Source: an uncultured Bacteroides sp. (GTDB taxonomy: Bacteria; Bacteroidota; Bacteroidia; Bacteroidales; Bacteroidaceae). From it: a DNA stretch of 64,000 nt. A program made the position numbers and the translations under genes. The stretch spans positions 1 to 64,000 of the forward strand of contig CABMPP010000014.1 in the NCBI GenBank assembly GCA_902388495.1, given 5' to 3'. This document shows, one piece after another, positions 35,285 through 44,093 of this stretch (positions within the stretch are counted from its first letter, which is position 1; every line of letters starts with the position of its first letter). The notes under the pieces are model-generated. The model searched no databases and was not told where the DNA came from. It saw only the letters and a program-made list of their open reading frames with translations.

Positions 35285-36838
35285 ATGACATTCGAAATAT
35301 TGTTTGTGTTGTTGGCATTGCTGGGCATGGTACTTGCTTTGGTACTGGATAAAATGCGTCCGGGCATGGTGCTGTTTTCTGTTGTAGTGTTGTTTTTGTG
35401 CGCAGGTATTCTCACTCCTAAGGAAATGCTGGAGGGGTTCAGCAATAAAGGAATGATTACGGTTGCCATGTTATTCCTGGTCAGTGAGGGAATCCGGCAG
35501 TCCGGTGCATTGGGACAAATCATAAAGAAATTGCTTCCTCAGGGAAAGACTACCGTTTTCAGGGCACAAGTCCGCATGTTGCCGACTATTTCTTTCATTT
35601 CCGCTTTCCTGAACAATACTCCGGTGGTTGTTATTTTTGCTCCTATCATTAAGCGTTGGGCAGAATCGGTGAAACTTCCGGCTACTAAATTTTTGATACC
35701 TCTTTCTTATGTGACAATTCTTGGTGGTATATGTACGCTGATAGGTACATCGACCAATCTGGTGGTACATGGCATGATATTGGAAGCCGGATATGAGGGT
35801 TTCACAATGTTCGAACTGGGTAAAGTCGGAATATTCATTGCCATTGCGGGCATCATTTATTTGTTTGCTTTTTCTTCAAAGCTTTTACCCGATGTGCGTA
35901 CGGATGCTGTGAATACGGAAGAAGAGCCGGAGGAATATGGCAATCTGCATCGGGTGGAGGCTGTGCTTGGAGCCCGTTTTCCGGGTATCAACAAGAGACT
36001 TGGAGATTTTAATTTCGAGCGTCATTATGGGGCTGAAGTAAAGGAAATCAAGCGGGGCGGACAAAGCTTTACCCAGAATCTGGAGAATGAATATCTTCGT
36101 GAGGGCGATACGCTGGTAGTGATGGCAGACGATTCTTTCGTACAGACCTGGGGAGAATCTTCCGTATTCGTGTTGCTGGCCAATGGAAAAGATACCGAAC
36201 CTGTGCCCGGAAAGAAAAAACGCTGGTTTGCACTGTTCTTGCTGATCATGATGATTACGGGAGCTACAGTTGGCGAACTTCCGGCTGTCAAAGAAGCCTT
36301 TCCCGGCATCAAGTTGGATATGTTTTTCTTTGTCTCCATTACTACTATTATTATGGCCTGGACAAAGATCTTTCCTGCCCGCAAATATACGAAATACATT
36401 TCCTGGGATATCCTTATAACAATAGCTTGTGCCTTCGCCATCAGTAAAGCGATGGTAAACTCCGGAGTGGCAGATGTTGTGGCACGTTTTATCATTGATA
36501 TGAGTGATCATTATGGACCTCAGGTATTGCTGGCGGCAATGTTTATCATAACGAATCTGTTTACGGAGTTGATTACGAATAATGCAGCTGCGGCTCTTGC
36601 CTTCCCGCTGGCACTTTCTATTTCCTCGCAGATGGGAGTCAGCCCGATGCCATTCTTTGTTGTGATTTGTATGGCTGCATCCGCCAGCTTCTCAACTCCT
36701 ATCGGCTATCAGACGAACTTGATCGTTCAGGGTATCGGTAACTATAAGTTCACCGACTTCGTACGTATCGGACTTCCACTGAACATTATTACATTCTTGA
36801 TATCTATTTTTTTAATACCTATAATCTGGCCCTTTTAA
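35285..36838 (+). CDS. SLC13-family anion permease with an internal TrkA-C domain
   Basis: 517 residues with about 11 membrane helices in two blocks (1-195 and 310-517). Between them lies a soluble segment (about 205-300) with a TrkA-C-like fold ending in YLREGDTLVVMADDS. SLC13 repeats are visible as FLNNTPVVVIFAPII, LIGTSTNLVVHG, TNNAAAALAFPLAL and TPIGYQTNLIVQG. Given its place between cysQ and cysC it probably imports sulfate. Inner membrane. Eight bases separate it from cysQ. Confidence 0.9.
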   Translation: MTFEILFVLLALLGMVLALVLDKMRPGMVLFSVVVLFLCAGILTPKEMLEGFSNKGMITVAMLFLVSEGIRQSGALGQIIKKLLPQGKTTVFRAQVRMLPTISFISAFLNNTPVVVIFAPIIKRWAESVKLPATKFLIPLSYVTILGGICTLIGTSTNLVVHGMILEAGYEGFTMFELGKVGIFIAIAGIIYLFAFSSKLLPDVRTDAVNTEEEPEEYGNLHRVEAVLGARFPGINKRLGDFNFERHYGAEVKEIKRGGQSFTQNLENEYLREGDTLVVMADDSFVQTWGESSVFVLLANGKDTEPVPGKKKRWFALFLLIMMITGATVGELPAVKEAFPGIKLDMFFFVSITTIIMAWTKIFPARKYTKYISWDILITIACAFAISKAMVNSGVADVVARFIIDMSDHYGPQVLLAAMFIITNLFTELITNNAAAALAFPLALSISSQMGVSPMPFFVVICMAASASFSTPIGYQTNLIVQGIGNYKFTDFVRIGLPLNIITFLISIFLIPIIWPF

Positions 36839-36845
36839 TTGAATT

Positions 36846-37454
36846 ATGACAGAAAAGAATATATATCCTATTTTTGATAAAATGCTTTCCCGAAAAGATA
36901 GGGAGGCATTGATTGGACAACATGCTGTAATGGTATGGTTTACCGGTCTCAGTGGTTCGGGCAAGAGTACTCTGGCCATTGCACTGGAACGTGAGTTGTA
37001 TAAACGCGGTTTTTTCTGCCGCATATTGGATGGTGATAACATTCGCAGTGGCATCAATAATAACTTGGGCTTTACGGAGGCCGACCGTATAGAGAATATC
37101 CGCCGTATAGCCGAGGTCTCTAAACTCTTTATCGATGCAGGTGTTATTACGATCGCAGCATTTATCAGTCCCAACAATGAGATGCGCGAAATGGCAGCCG
37201 ATATCATCGGGCGGGATGATTTCCTGGAAGTTTATGTCAGCACTCCACTCGAAGAGTGTGAGCGTCGCGACGTGAAGGGCTTGTATGCAAAGGCGCGCCA
37301 GGGTGAAATTAAGAATTTCACAGGTATTTCCGCTCCCTTTGAAGTGCCTGCGCATCCGGACCTTTCTCTCGATACCTCTGTTTTGAGTATTGAGGAATCG
37401 GTAGACAGGCTGCTTGAACTTGTATATCCACATATCTTAAAAGAGCAAGACTAA
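36846..37454 (+). CDS. cysC: Adenylylsulfate kinase
   Basis: 202 residues. P-loop GLSGSGKST at about 34-42, DGDNIRSGINNNLGF (APS contact), ENIRRIAEVSKLF, the lid region YAKARQGEIKNFTGISAPFE. Phosphorylates APS to PAPS in the cytoplasm. Seven bases after the permease. Stand-alone, not fused to cysN. Confidence 0.96.
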   Translation: MTEKNIYPIFDKMLSRKDREALIGQHAVMVWFTGLSGSGKSTLAIALERELYKRGFFCRILDGDNIRSGINNNLGFTEADRIENIRRIAEVSKLFIDAGVITIAAFISPNNEMREMAADIIGRDDFLEVYVSTPLEECERRDVKGLYAKARQGEIKNFTGISAPFEVPAHPDLSLDTSVLSIEESVDRLLELVYPHILKEQD

Positions 37455-37474
37455 ATTACACTTTTTGATTGATA

Positions 37475-38386
37475 ATGAAAGAAGAATATAAATTGAGCCA
37501 TTTGAAAGAACTCGAAGCAGAGTCCATTCATATTATCCGTGAAGTGGCAGCGGAGTTTGAGAATCCGGTGATGCTGTACAGCATTGGCAAGGACTCTTCG
37601 GTAATGGTGCGCCTGGCCGAAAAAGCATTCTACCCGGGAAAAGTACCGTTTCCTTTGATGCACATTGATTCTAAATGGAAGTTCAAGGAGATGATACAGT
37701 TCCGTGACGAATATGCCCGGAAGTTTGGTTGGAATCTGATTGTAGAGAGCAATATGGAGGCTTTCCATGCAGGTGTAGGCCCGTTTACGCATGGTAGTAA
37801 GGTACACACGGACTTGATGAAGACGCAGGCCTTGCTCCACGCATTGGATAAATATAAGTTTGATGCAGCTTTCGGAGGTGCCCGTCGTGATGAGGAGAAA
37901 TCGCGTGCTAAGGAACGTATTTTTTCTTTCCGTGACAAGTTCCACCAATGGGACCCCAAGAACCAGCGTCCGGAGTTATGGGATATTTATAATGCCCGCG
38001 TTCATAAGGGAGAGAGCATTCGCGTGTTCCCGTTGAGCAATTGGACGGAATTGGATATCTGGCAATACATCCGCTTGGAGAATATTCCTATCGTGCCTTT
38101 GTACTTCGCCAAGGAGCGTCCTTGTGTAGAGATTGACGGAAATCTGATTATGGCTGATGACGATCGTTTGCCGGAACAATACCGCGATCAGATAAAGATG
38201 CGCATGGTGCGTTTTCGTACATTGGGCTGCTGGCCCTTGACCGGTGCTGTGGAGAGTAATGCCGATACCATCGAAAAGATTGTGGAAGAGATGATGACTA
38301 CCACCAAGAGCGAACGTACTACCCGTGTCATCGACTTTGACCAAGATGCCAGTATGGAGCAGAAAAAGCGTGAAGGTTATTTCTAA
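37475..38386 (+). CDS. cysD: Sulfate adenylyltransferase, small subunit
   Basis: 303 residues from the ATG at 37475 (a TTG two codons earlier is in frame). PP-loop ATPase: [37 protein letters not shown], then [17 protein letters not shown] and the C-terminal R(T)LGCWPLTGA. With CysN it makes APS from ATP and sulfate. 20 bases after cysC. Confidence 0.96.
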   Translation: MKEEYKLSHLKELEAESIHIIREVAAEFENPVMLYSIGKDSSVMVRLAEKAFYPGKVPFPLMHIDSKWKFKEMIQFRDEYARKFGWNLIVESNMEAFHAGVGPFTHGSKVHTDLMKTQALLHALDKYKFDAAFGGARRDEEKSRAKERIFSFRDKFHQWDPKNQRPELWDIYNARVHKGESIRVFPLSNWTELDIWQYIRLENIPIVPLYFAKERPCVEIDGNLIMADDDRLPEQYRDQIKMRMVRFRTLGCWPLTGAVESNADTIEKIVEEMMTTTKSERTTRVIDFDQDASMEQKKREGYF

Positions 38387-38413
38387 AGCAACTAATCATA
38401 AAGAACGAAAGAA

Positions 38414-39871
38414 ATGGATAATAAGTTAGATATAAAGGCTTTTCTGGATAAGGATGAACAAAAGGACTTATTGAGGCTGTTGACTGCCGGTTCGGTAGAT
38501 GATGGGAAGTCAACTTTGATAGGGCGTTTGTTGTTCGACAGCAAGAAGCTGTATGAAGACCAGTTGGATGCATTGGAGCGCGACAGCAAACGTATGGGTA
38601 ATGCGGGCGACCATATAGACTATGCGTTGTTGCTGGATGGATTGAAAGCCGAGCGTGAACAAGGCATTACTATTGACGTGGCCTACCGTTACTTCTCGAC
38701 GAACAACCGTAAATTTATTATAGCCGATACTCCGGGACACGAGCAATACACCCGCAATATGATTACCGGAGGTTCCACTGCGAACCTCGCAATCATCCTG
38801 GTAGATGCCCGTATGGGTGTTATTACGCAGACGCGCCGGCATACTTTCCTGGTTTCACTGCTTGGAATCAAGCATGTGGTGCTTGCAGTGAATAAGATGG
38901 ACTTGGTGGACTTCTCGGAAGAACGTTTCAACGAGATAGTCGGTGAATATAAGAAGTTTGTGGCACCCTTGAATATTCCTGATATAAACTGCATTCCTCT
39001 GTCTGCTCTGGATGGCGATAATGTAGTGGAGAAGTCGGAACGTACCCCTTGGTATAAGGGCATTTCATTGCTCGATTTTCTGGAGACTGTACATATCGAT
39101 AATGACCATAATCTCAGAGACTTCCGTTTCCCGGTACAGTATGTGCTGCGTCCTAACCTTAATTTCCGCGGTTTTTGTGGTAAAGTAGCTTCCGGTGTTG
39201 TGCGTAAAGGGGATGAAGTGATGGCATTGCCCTCCGGCAAGAAATCTCATATCAAGAGTATTGTGACTTACGACGGAGAATTGGATTATGCTTTTCCGCC
39301 CCAGTCCGTAACGCTGACTTTGGAAGATGAAATTGATGTGTCGAGAGGGGAGATGCTGGTACACCCGGACAACTTGCCCATTATGGATCGTAATTTCGAA
39401 ACCATGTTAGTATGGATGGATGAAGAACCGATGGACGTCAACAAGTCATTCTTCATCAAACAGACCACCAACCTGAGCCGTACGCGTATTGATAGCATCA
39501 AATATAAGGTGGATGTCAACACGATGGAACACCTTTCCGTGGAGAACGGGAAACTGACGAAGGAGACCCTGCCGATGCAGCTCAACCAGATAGCCCGTGT
39601 AGTACTGACTACTGCTAAAGAACTGTTCTTCGACCCGTATCAGAAGAATAAAGCCTGTGGCTCGTTCATTCTGATTGACCCGATAACTAACAATACCAGT
39701 GCGGTCGGTATGATTATAGATCGGGTAGAAGACAAGGATATGCATATTTCTGCGGATCTTCCCGTATTGGATTTACCGAAATTAGGCATTGCTCCCGAGC
39801 ATTACGAAGCCGTGGAGAAAGCTGTGAAAGACTTGGAACGTCAAGGTATTGAAGTCATAATTAATAAATAG
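38414..39871 (+). CDS. cysN: Sulfate adenylyltransferase, GTPase subunit
   Basis: 485 residues. Elongation-factor-like GTPase: P-loop [10 protein letters not shown] (about 25-34), [31 protein letters not shown], then two beta-barrel domains (about 235-430). GTP hydrolysis drives APS formation by CysD. 27 bases after cysD. Lacks a C-terminal APS kinase fusion, matching the separate cysC. Confidence 0.96.
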   Translation: MDNKLDIKAFLDKDEQKDLLRLLTAGSVDDGKSTLIGRLLFDSKKLYEDQLDALERDSKRMGNAGDHIDYALLLDGLKAEREQGITIDVAYRYFSTNNRKFIIADTPGHEQYTRNMITGGSTANLAIILVDARMGVITQTRRHTFLVSLLGIKHVVLAVNKMDLVDFSEERFNEIVGEYKKFVAPLNIPDINCIPLSALDGDNVVEKSERTPWYKGISLLDFLETVHIDNDHNLRDFRFPVQYVLRPNLNFRGFCGKVASGVVRKGDEVMALPSGKKSHIKSIVTYDGELDYAFPPQSVTLTLEDEIDVSRGEMLVHPDNLPIMDRNFETMLVWMDEEPMDVNKSFFIKQTTNLSRTRIDSIKYKVDVNTMEHLSVENGKLTKETLPMQLNQIARVVLTTAKELFFDPYQKNKACGSFILIDPITNNTSAVGMIIDRVEDKDMHISADLPVLDLPKLGIAPEHYEAVEKAVKDLERQGIEVIINK

Positions 39872-39920
39872 CAGTTGATTATTGATGATTACTTATACCG
39901 CTTATCGCGCAGCCTAATTG

Positions 39921-39948
39921 TCAATTGTCAATTATCAATTATCAATTA
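39921..39948 (+). repeat. Heptamer repeat in the sulfotransferase leader
   Basis: TCAATTG followed by three TCAATTA units (four 7-bp copies, with a poorer copy CTAATTG before them), ending three bases before the sulfotransferase ATG at 39952. AT-rich tandem leaders are fairly common in Bacteroides, but slippage here would change the cysN-sulfotransferase spacing. Confidence 0.85.
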
Positions 39949-39951
39949 AAA

Positions 39952-41058
39952 ATGGGTTTACTTGAATTCAATAAACTTCCGATAAACACCTTGGTAGGTG
40001 CTGATTGGAAAACTTTTAAAAGCATAACTGGAGGCCGTGAGATAGATGCTGCCTATAAAGGTAAATACCGGCTGACAAAAGCTGTTTGCCGCTTGCTCTC
40101 CACATTGGCTCCCTTGCAGGACAGACGCTACGAAAAGCTACTGGCAGATAAACCGCTGGAGCATGATCCGGTATTTATCCTGGGGCATTGGCGCAGCGGA
40201 ACGACGTTTGTACACAATGTCTTTTCCTGTGACAGGCATTTCGGCTACAACACTACTTATCAAACTGTGTTTCCACACCTGATGATGTGGGGACAGCCGT
40301 TCTTCAAGAAGAATATGAGTTGGCTGATGCCGGATAAACGGCCTACGGATAATATGGAATTGGCTGTAGACCTTCCACAGGAGGAAGAGTTTGCCTTGGC
40401 AAATATGATGCCTTATACGTATTACAACTTCTGGTTTCTTCCGAAGTACCAGCAGGAGTATGCTGATAAGTATCTGCTATTTGATGACATAACGGAAGCT
40501 GAATTGAAAACATTTGAAGAAACATTTGTCAAGCTGATAAAGATTTCTCTTTGGAATACAAACGGCACTCAGTTCCTTAGCAAGAACCCGCCTCATACGG
40601 GACGTGTGAAGGAGCTTGTCAAGATGTTCCCGAATGCGAAGTTTATCTACCTGATGCGTAATCCTTATACGGTATTCGAGAGCACCCGCAGCTTCTTTAC
40701 CAATACTATCCAGCCTCTGAAATTGCAGGATATCAGCAACGAAGAACTGGAAAAGAATATCCTCTCCATCTATACAAAGTTGTATCATAAGTATGAGGCG
40801 GATAAGGCAAGCATTCCCGCAGGAAATCTGATAGAGGTGAAGTTTGAAGATTTTGAGGCGGATGCAATGGCGATGACCGAACATATCTACAATGCCTTGT
40901 CAATCCCCGGCTTTGAGAAAGCTCATGCTGATATCGAGAAGTATGTAGGCGGAAAGAAAGGTTATAAAAAGAATAAATATAAGTACGATGACCGCACGGT
41001 ACAACTGGTTCAGGATAACTGGAACTTTGCATTGGAGCAGTGGAAGTACGAAATTTAG
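39952..41058 (+). CDS. PAPS-dependent sulfotransferase
   Basis: 368 residues from the ATG at 39952; the upstream part of the frame is the heptamer repeat. No signal peptide. The PAPS 5'-phosphosulfate loop is HWRSGTTFVHN (Arg81-Thr85) and the 3'-phosphate site is YLMRNPYTVFESTRSFF (Arg236, Ser244). Family: Sulfotransfer_3-like. The cysQ-permease-cysC-cysD-cysN cluster supplies PAPS and removes PAP. An orthologous cluster in B. thetaiotaomicron was, as I recall, shown to sulfonate steroidal metabolites; the same acceptor here is inference. Confidence 0.9.
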   Translation: MGLLEFNKLPINTLVGADWKTFKSITGGREIDAAYKGKYRLTKAVCRLLSTLAPLQDRRYEKLLADKPLEHDPVFILGHWRSGTTFVHNVFSCDRHFGYNTTYQTVFPHLMMWGQPFFKKNMSWLMPDKRPTDNMELAVDLPQEEEFALANMMPYTYYNFWFLPKYQQEYADKYLLFDDITEAELKTFEETFVKLIKISLWNTNGTQFLSKNPPHTGRVKELVKMFPNAKFIYLMRNPYTVFESTRSFFTNTIQPLKLQDISNEELEKNILSIYTKLYHKYEADKASIPAGNLIEVKFEDFEADAMAMTEHIYNALSIPGFEKAHADIEKYVGGKKGYKKNKYKYDDRTVQLVQDNWNFALEQWKYEI

Positions 41059-41080
41059 TTGAACAAAAGAAATAAGGTTG

Positions 41081-42046
41081 ATGATTCAAAAGAAAGTTTG
41101 TATGTTGGGAATGCTGTCTGCCATGCTCTGTTGCGGAGCAGTATCGGCGCAGCAGCACGAAGTAGAGATGATTCCTTTCGGAAATATGGATCAATGGATT
41201 GACCGTCAGATTAAGGAATCCGGTATTATCGGTGGTGCAATGAAGAATGTCTATGCCATCGGCCCTACTTCAACAATCCGGGAAAATAAGGAATATAAGA
41301 ACATGGGAGGCTCTCCATGGGCAACATCCAATGTGATGGCGCGGGTAGCGGGTATTACTAAAACCAATACCTCCGTCTTCCCCGAGAAGAGGGGAGACGG
41401 ATTCTGTGCCCGTATGGATACTCGTATGGAGAGCGTAAAGGTATTTGGAATTGTAGATATTACTGTGCTGGCCGCCGGTTCCATGTTCCTAGGTGAGGTG
41501 CACGAACCTATTAAAGGGACTAAGAATCCGCAGAAAATGCTGAATTCCGGAATTCCTTTTACCAAGAAACCCATCGCTGTGCAGTTTGATTATAAAGTGA
41601 AGATGTCCGACCGCGAGAAGCGTATTCGGGCAACAGGATTCAGCCGTATTACGGATGTGGAAGGGAAGGACTTTCCCGAAGTGAATTTATTCTTGCAGAA
41701 GCGCTGGGAAGATGAGAAAGGGAATATCTATGCCAAACGTGTGGGCACAATGGTGGTTCGCTACTATGCTACTACCGACTGGCACAATAATGCGACTTAC
41801 TCCATCATGTATGGTGACATAACCGGAGATCCTGCATACAAGGCCCACATGATGCGTCTTCAGGTTGAAGAGCGTTATGCGGTAAATAGTAAAGGGGAGA
41901 GTGTTCCGGTGAGAGAAGTGGCTTGGGGAACCGAAGATGATGTTCCTACTCATCTGTTATTGCAATTCACCTCCAGCCATGGGGGAGCTTATATTGGTTC
42001 TCCCGGCAATTCGCTGTGGATTGATAATGTGAAGCTGATATATTGA
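41081..42046 (+). CDS. PCMD-domain exported protein
   Basis: 321 residues from the ATG at 41081. Signal peptide (about 1-24, ending GAVSAQ). The rest resembles the Bacteroidetes 'putative carbohydrate metabolism domain' (PCMD): FGNMDQWIDRQIKESGIIGG at the start and SSHGGAYIGSPGNSLWIDNV at the end, typical of a jelly-roll fold that could bind glycans. 22 bases after the sulfotransferase, so in the same operon; a role on a sulfonated or surface product is speculation. Terminated by the hairpin at 42067. Confidence 0.75.
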   Translation: MIQKKVCMLGMLSAMLCCGAVSAQQHEVEMIPFGNMDQWIDRQIKESGIIGGAMKNVYAIGPTSTIRENKEYKNMGGSPWATSNVMARVAGITKTNTSVFPEKRGDGFCARMDTRMESVKVFGIVDITVLAAGSMFLGEVHEPIKGTKNPQKMLNSGIPFTKKPIAVQFDYKVKMSDREKRIRATGFSRITDVEGKDFPEVNLFLQKRWEDEKGNIYAKRVGTMVVRYYATTDWHNNATYSIMYGDITGDPAYKAHMMRLQVEERYAVNSKGESVPVREVAWGTEDDVPTHLLLQFTSSHGGAYIGSPGNSLWIDNVKLIY

Positions 42047-42066
42047 TTTTCACCTTTTTCCTATAA

Positions 42067-42103
42067 AAAATGCCTCGTGCTCAAATGATACACGAGGCAT
42101 TTT
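42067..42103. terminator. Bidirectional terminator between the sulfonation operon and the OmpA gene
   Basis: Stem AAAATGCCTCGTG / CACGAGGCATTTT, flanked by A- and T-tracts; serves converging genes on both strands. Confidence 0.9.
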
Positions 42104-42125
42104 CCTTATATTTCCCTAATACCTA

Positions 42126-43247
42126 TTATTCCAGGATTACTACGCGGTTCAAGAAGTTCTTACCGAACATATTTGCAGTACCACCGAATCCAACGAGTTC
42201 GAGTTGGTCTTTATCAACGCCCTGAGCGATCAAAGCATCATAAACAGCCTGAGCACGTTTTTCAGACAACTTCTGGTTCCAGGAAGCACTACCGGTAGCT
42301 TTGTCAGCATAACCTGCAACTTTGTACTTCTTATCCGAATTAGCCTTCAGGATTTTAGCAGCCAGTTCGATGTTAACCTTGCCGTAATCGTCAATCTTGG
42401 CACTGCCGAGTTTGAAGAAGATGGCACGAGGACCGGCAACTTCAACTTCCTTAGTCACTTCCTTTACTTCAGGTTTCACGTTAGCCAATGCATTCTTGCA
42501 GTTAGCCAAGTCAGCCTGAGCTTGTGCCAGTTCGCTTCTGTATTTGTTGATTTCAGCATTGATAGCATCTTCATCAACTTTGGGACCGCAAGTTACAAAC
42601 TTCTTACCACCGAAAGTGTAAGCTACACCCGCGGTTAGAGATATTGCACCGTCTGTGTGCGCAGAACTGTAGTTCCCGAAGATAGACGGAGACACTTCGC
42701 CTCTGGCTTCAATGTTGATGTCCAGATAACGGTTTACATTGAACTGTCCCATTAAACCGACAGAACCGTTAATCAAAGCATTCAATTTGCTTTGGTCACC
42801 GTAAGTCTTGGCAAAAGTCAAACCGGGACCGGCGAATACCGACAGTGTGAACACACGGCTGGGGTTATAACCGCCAATTGCATTGGAGAGATTGAACAAA
42901 CCGTCGGCACGCAGTGTGAAGTAGTTTTTGTTCTTTACTTCATTGTACTGATTGGCAGGCATTCCATAATTGGAATACAATGTAGACCACATTCCGGCTA
43001 CTTGTCCGCGAACACCCCAAACCGGGTTAAACAGTTTACCCACTGATATATGTATCAGCGGTGTGATGGCATGGCCCAAACCATAATCACTGTTGTCAGG
43101 GTTTACACAAACTTGGCCTCCTACACCAGCGCTGATAAAGATATTGTCTTTAAACTTCTCGCTGTAGTATTTCTCCTTTGTCTGTGCAGTTGCCGTCAAG
43201 GCGAAGCCTGCCAACATAATAGATAATATACTGAATTTATATTTCAT
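42126..43247 (-). CDS. OmpA-family protein, cluster A
   Basis: 373 residues. Signal peptide (1-22, ending TATAQ), an N-terminal beta-barrel (about 25-215), a helical linker (DEDAINAEINKYRSELAQAQ onward) and an OmpA C-terminal domain (about 265-373) with the peptidoglycan-binding helix LSEKRAQAVYDAL. Linker and C-terminal domain are almost identical to the paralogue at 51469-52605, which is in the opposite orientation, while the barrels differ much more. Last gene of cluster A. Confidence 0.9.
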   Translation of the reverse strand: MKYKFSILSIMLAGFALTATAQTKEKYYSEKFKDNIFISAGVGGQVCVNPDNSDYGLGHAITPLIHISVGKLFNPVWGVRGQVAGMWSTLYSNYGMPANQYNEVKNKNYFTLRADGLFNLSNAIGGYNPSRVFTLSVFAGPGLTFAKTYGDQSKLNALINGSVGLMGQFNVNRYLDINIEARGEVSPSIFGNYSSAHTDGAISLTAGVAYTFGGKKFVTCGPKVDEDAINAEINKYRSELAQAQADLANCKNALANVKPEVKEVTKEVEVAGPRAIFFKLGSAKIDDYGKVNIELAAKILKANSDKKYKVAGYADKATGSASWNQKLSEKRAQAVYDALIAQGVDKDQLELVGFGGTANMFGKNFLNRVVILE

Positions 43248-43293
43248 TGTTTTATGTTTTTAATGATAAACTCTTGCTTCTTGCGTCTGTCTT

Positions 43294-44037
43294 TTATTTC
43301 AATCGGAACTGAAAACAAATTCCTCCGCTGAAATATTTCAACCGTTGCAATTCCACCTGCATGTGCAGATGTTTGAAAAGCAGGTAAGTGGCACCCAGTG
43401 CAACATCTTTTGAATCATATTCGGCTATAACCCTCAAATCGGGAGCAAAAGCCGGATTGTAACTGATGCCGGCGGCTATTCCATTTAGTTTGTACTCCTT
43501 TCTTTGGTTATATAGGTAGGAGAGGTGTATGCCGATCTCCTCTTTCCCTATAGCGATATGCTTGCTGGCGGCAATATAGAAACGGTTGTAATATCCGTTT
43601 CCTTCGGTCGAGCTGATTTTCCCGCCTCCGGAAGAGGTGAATGGATCGGATGCTCCCAAAACAACTGCCGGCATATATTTCCAGAACTGTCCTTCTTTCA
43701 AAGCCCGCAAGCGGAATGAAAAGTAACGGTCCTGATTGGTGAATCCGCTATAACCGTAAGGTTTCAGCCCTAAGGCTTCCGCCTTGAAAAGGGTACACGT
43801 ATATGCCACTTCCAGCCATGGCATAATGGTTACATTCAAAAAATAATTGTACGTATGATAGTACCACGTAGGAGGAGTTATCTCCTTATTTAAAAAGTTA
43901 CCGCCCAGCATTACCGTTTTGTCCCGTTGCATTTCTGCCGATGGGGCATGAAGCAAGCCGGTGGTTCCATACGTTAATTGAGCCGGAAGCAGAGAAGGTA
44001 TGCAGGCAAAAAATAGTGCGATGCATAGTTGCTTCAT
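43294..44037 (-). CDS. YjbH/GfcD-like protein, N-terminal-module type, cluster A
   Basis: 247 residues from the ATG at 44037. Signal peptide (about 1-20) then GTTGLLHAPSAEMQ, which matches the start of YjbH/GfcD-family exopolysaccharide secretion proteins; later RYFSFRLRALKEGQFWKYMP and YIAASKHI also match the conserved YjbH N-terminal pattern. YjbH proteins are about 700 residues; this one stops after the first part. Roughly four-fifths identical by eye to 52734-53483. Probable outer-membrane beta structure. Encoded between the lipoprotein and OmpA genes. Confidence 0.7.
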   Translation of the reverse strand: MKQLCIALFFACIPSLLPAQLTYGTTGLLHAPSAEMQRDKTVMLGGNFLNKEITPPTWYYHTYNYFLNVTIMPWLEVAYTCTLFKAEALGLKPYGYSGFTNQDRYFSFRLRALKEGQFWKYMPAVVLGASDPFTSSGGGKISSTEGNGYYNRFYIAASKHIAIGKEEIGIHLSYLYNQRKEYKLNGIAAGISYNPAFAPDLRVIAEYDSKDVALGATYLLFKHLHMQVELQRLKYFSGGICFQFRLK

Positions 44038-44093
44038 TCTTGTTGTATACATTCTGATGCCTCCGGTTCAATGAGCACTTAGAAAAGATCCTC

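Noticed and set aside
34452..39871. Assimilatory sulfate reduction locus
   Set aside because: PAPS-forming genes are present but no PAPS reductase or sulfite reductase genes; the sulfotransferase and cysQ point to sulfonation.
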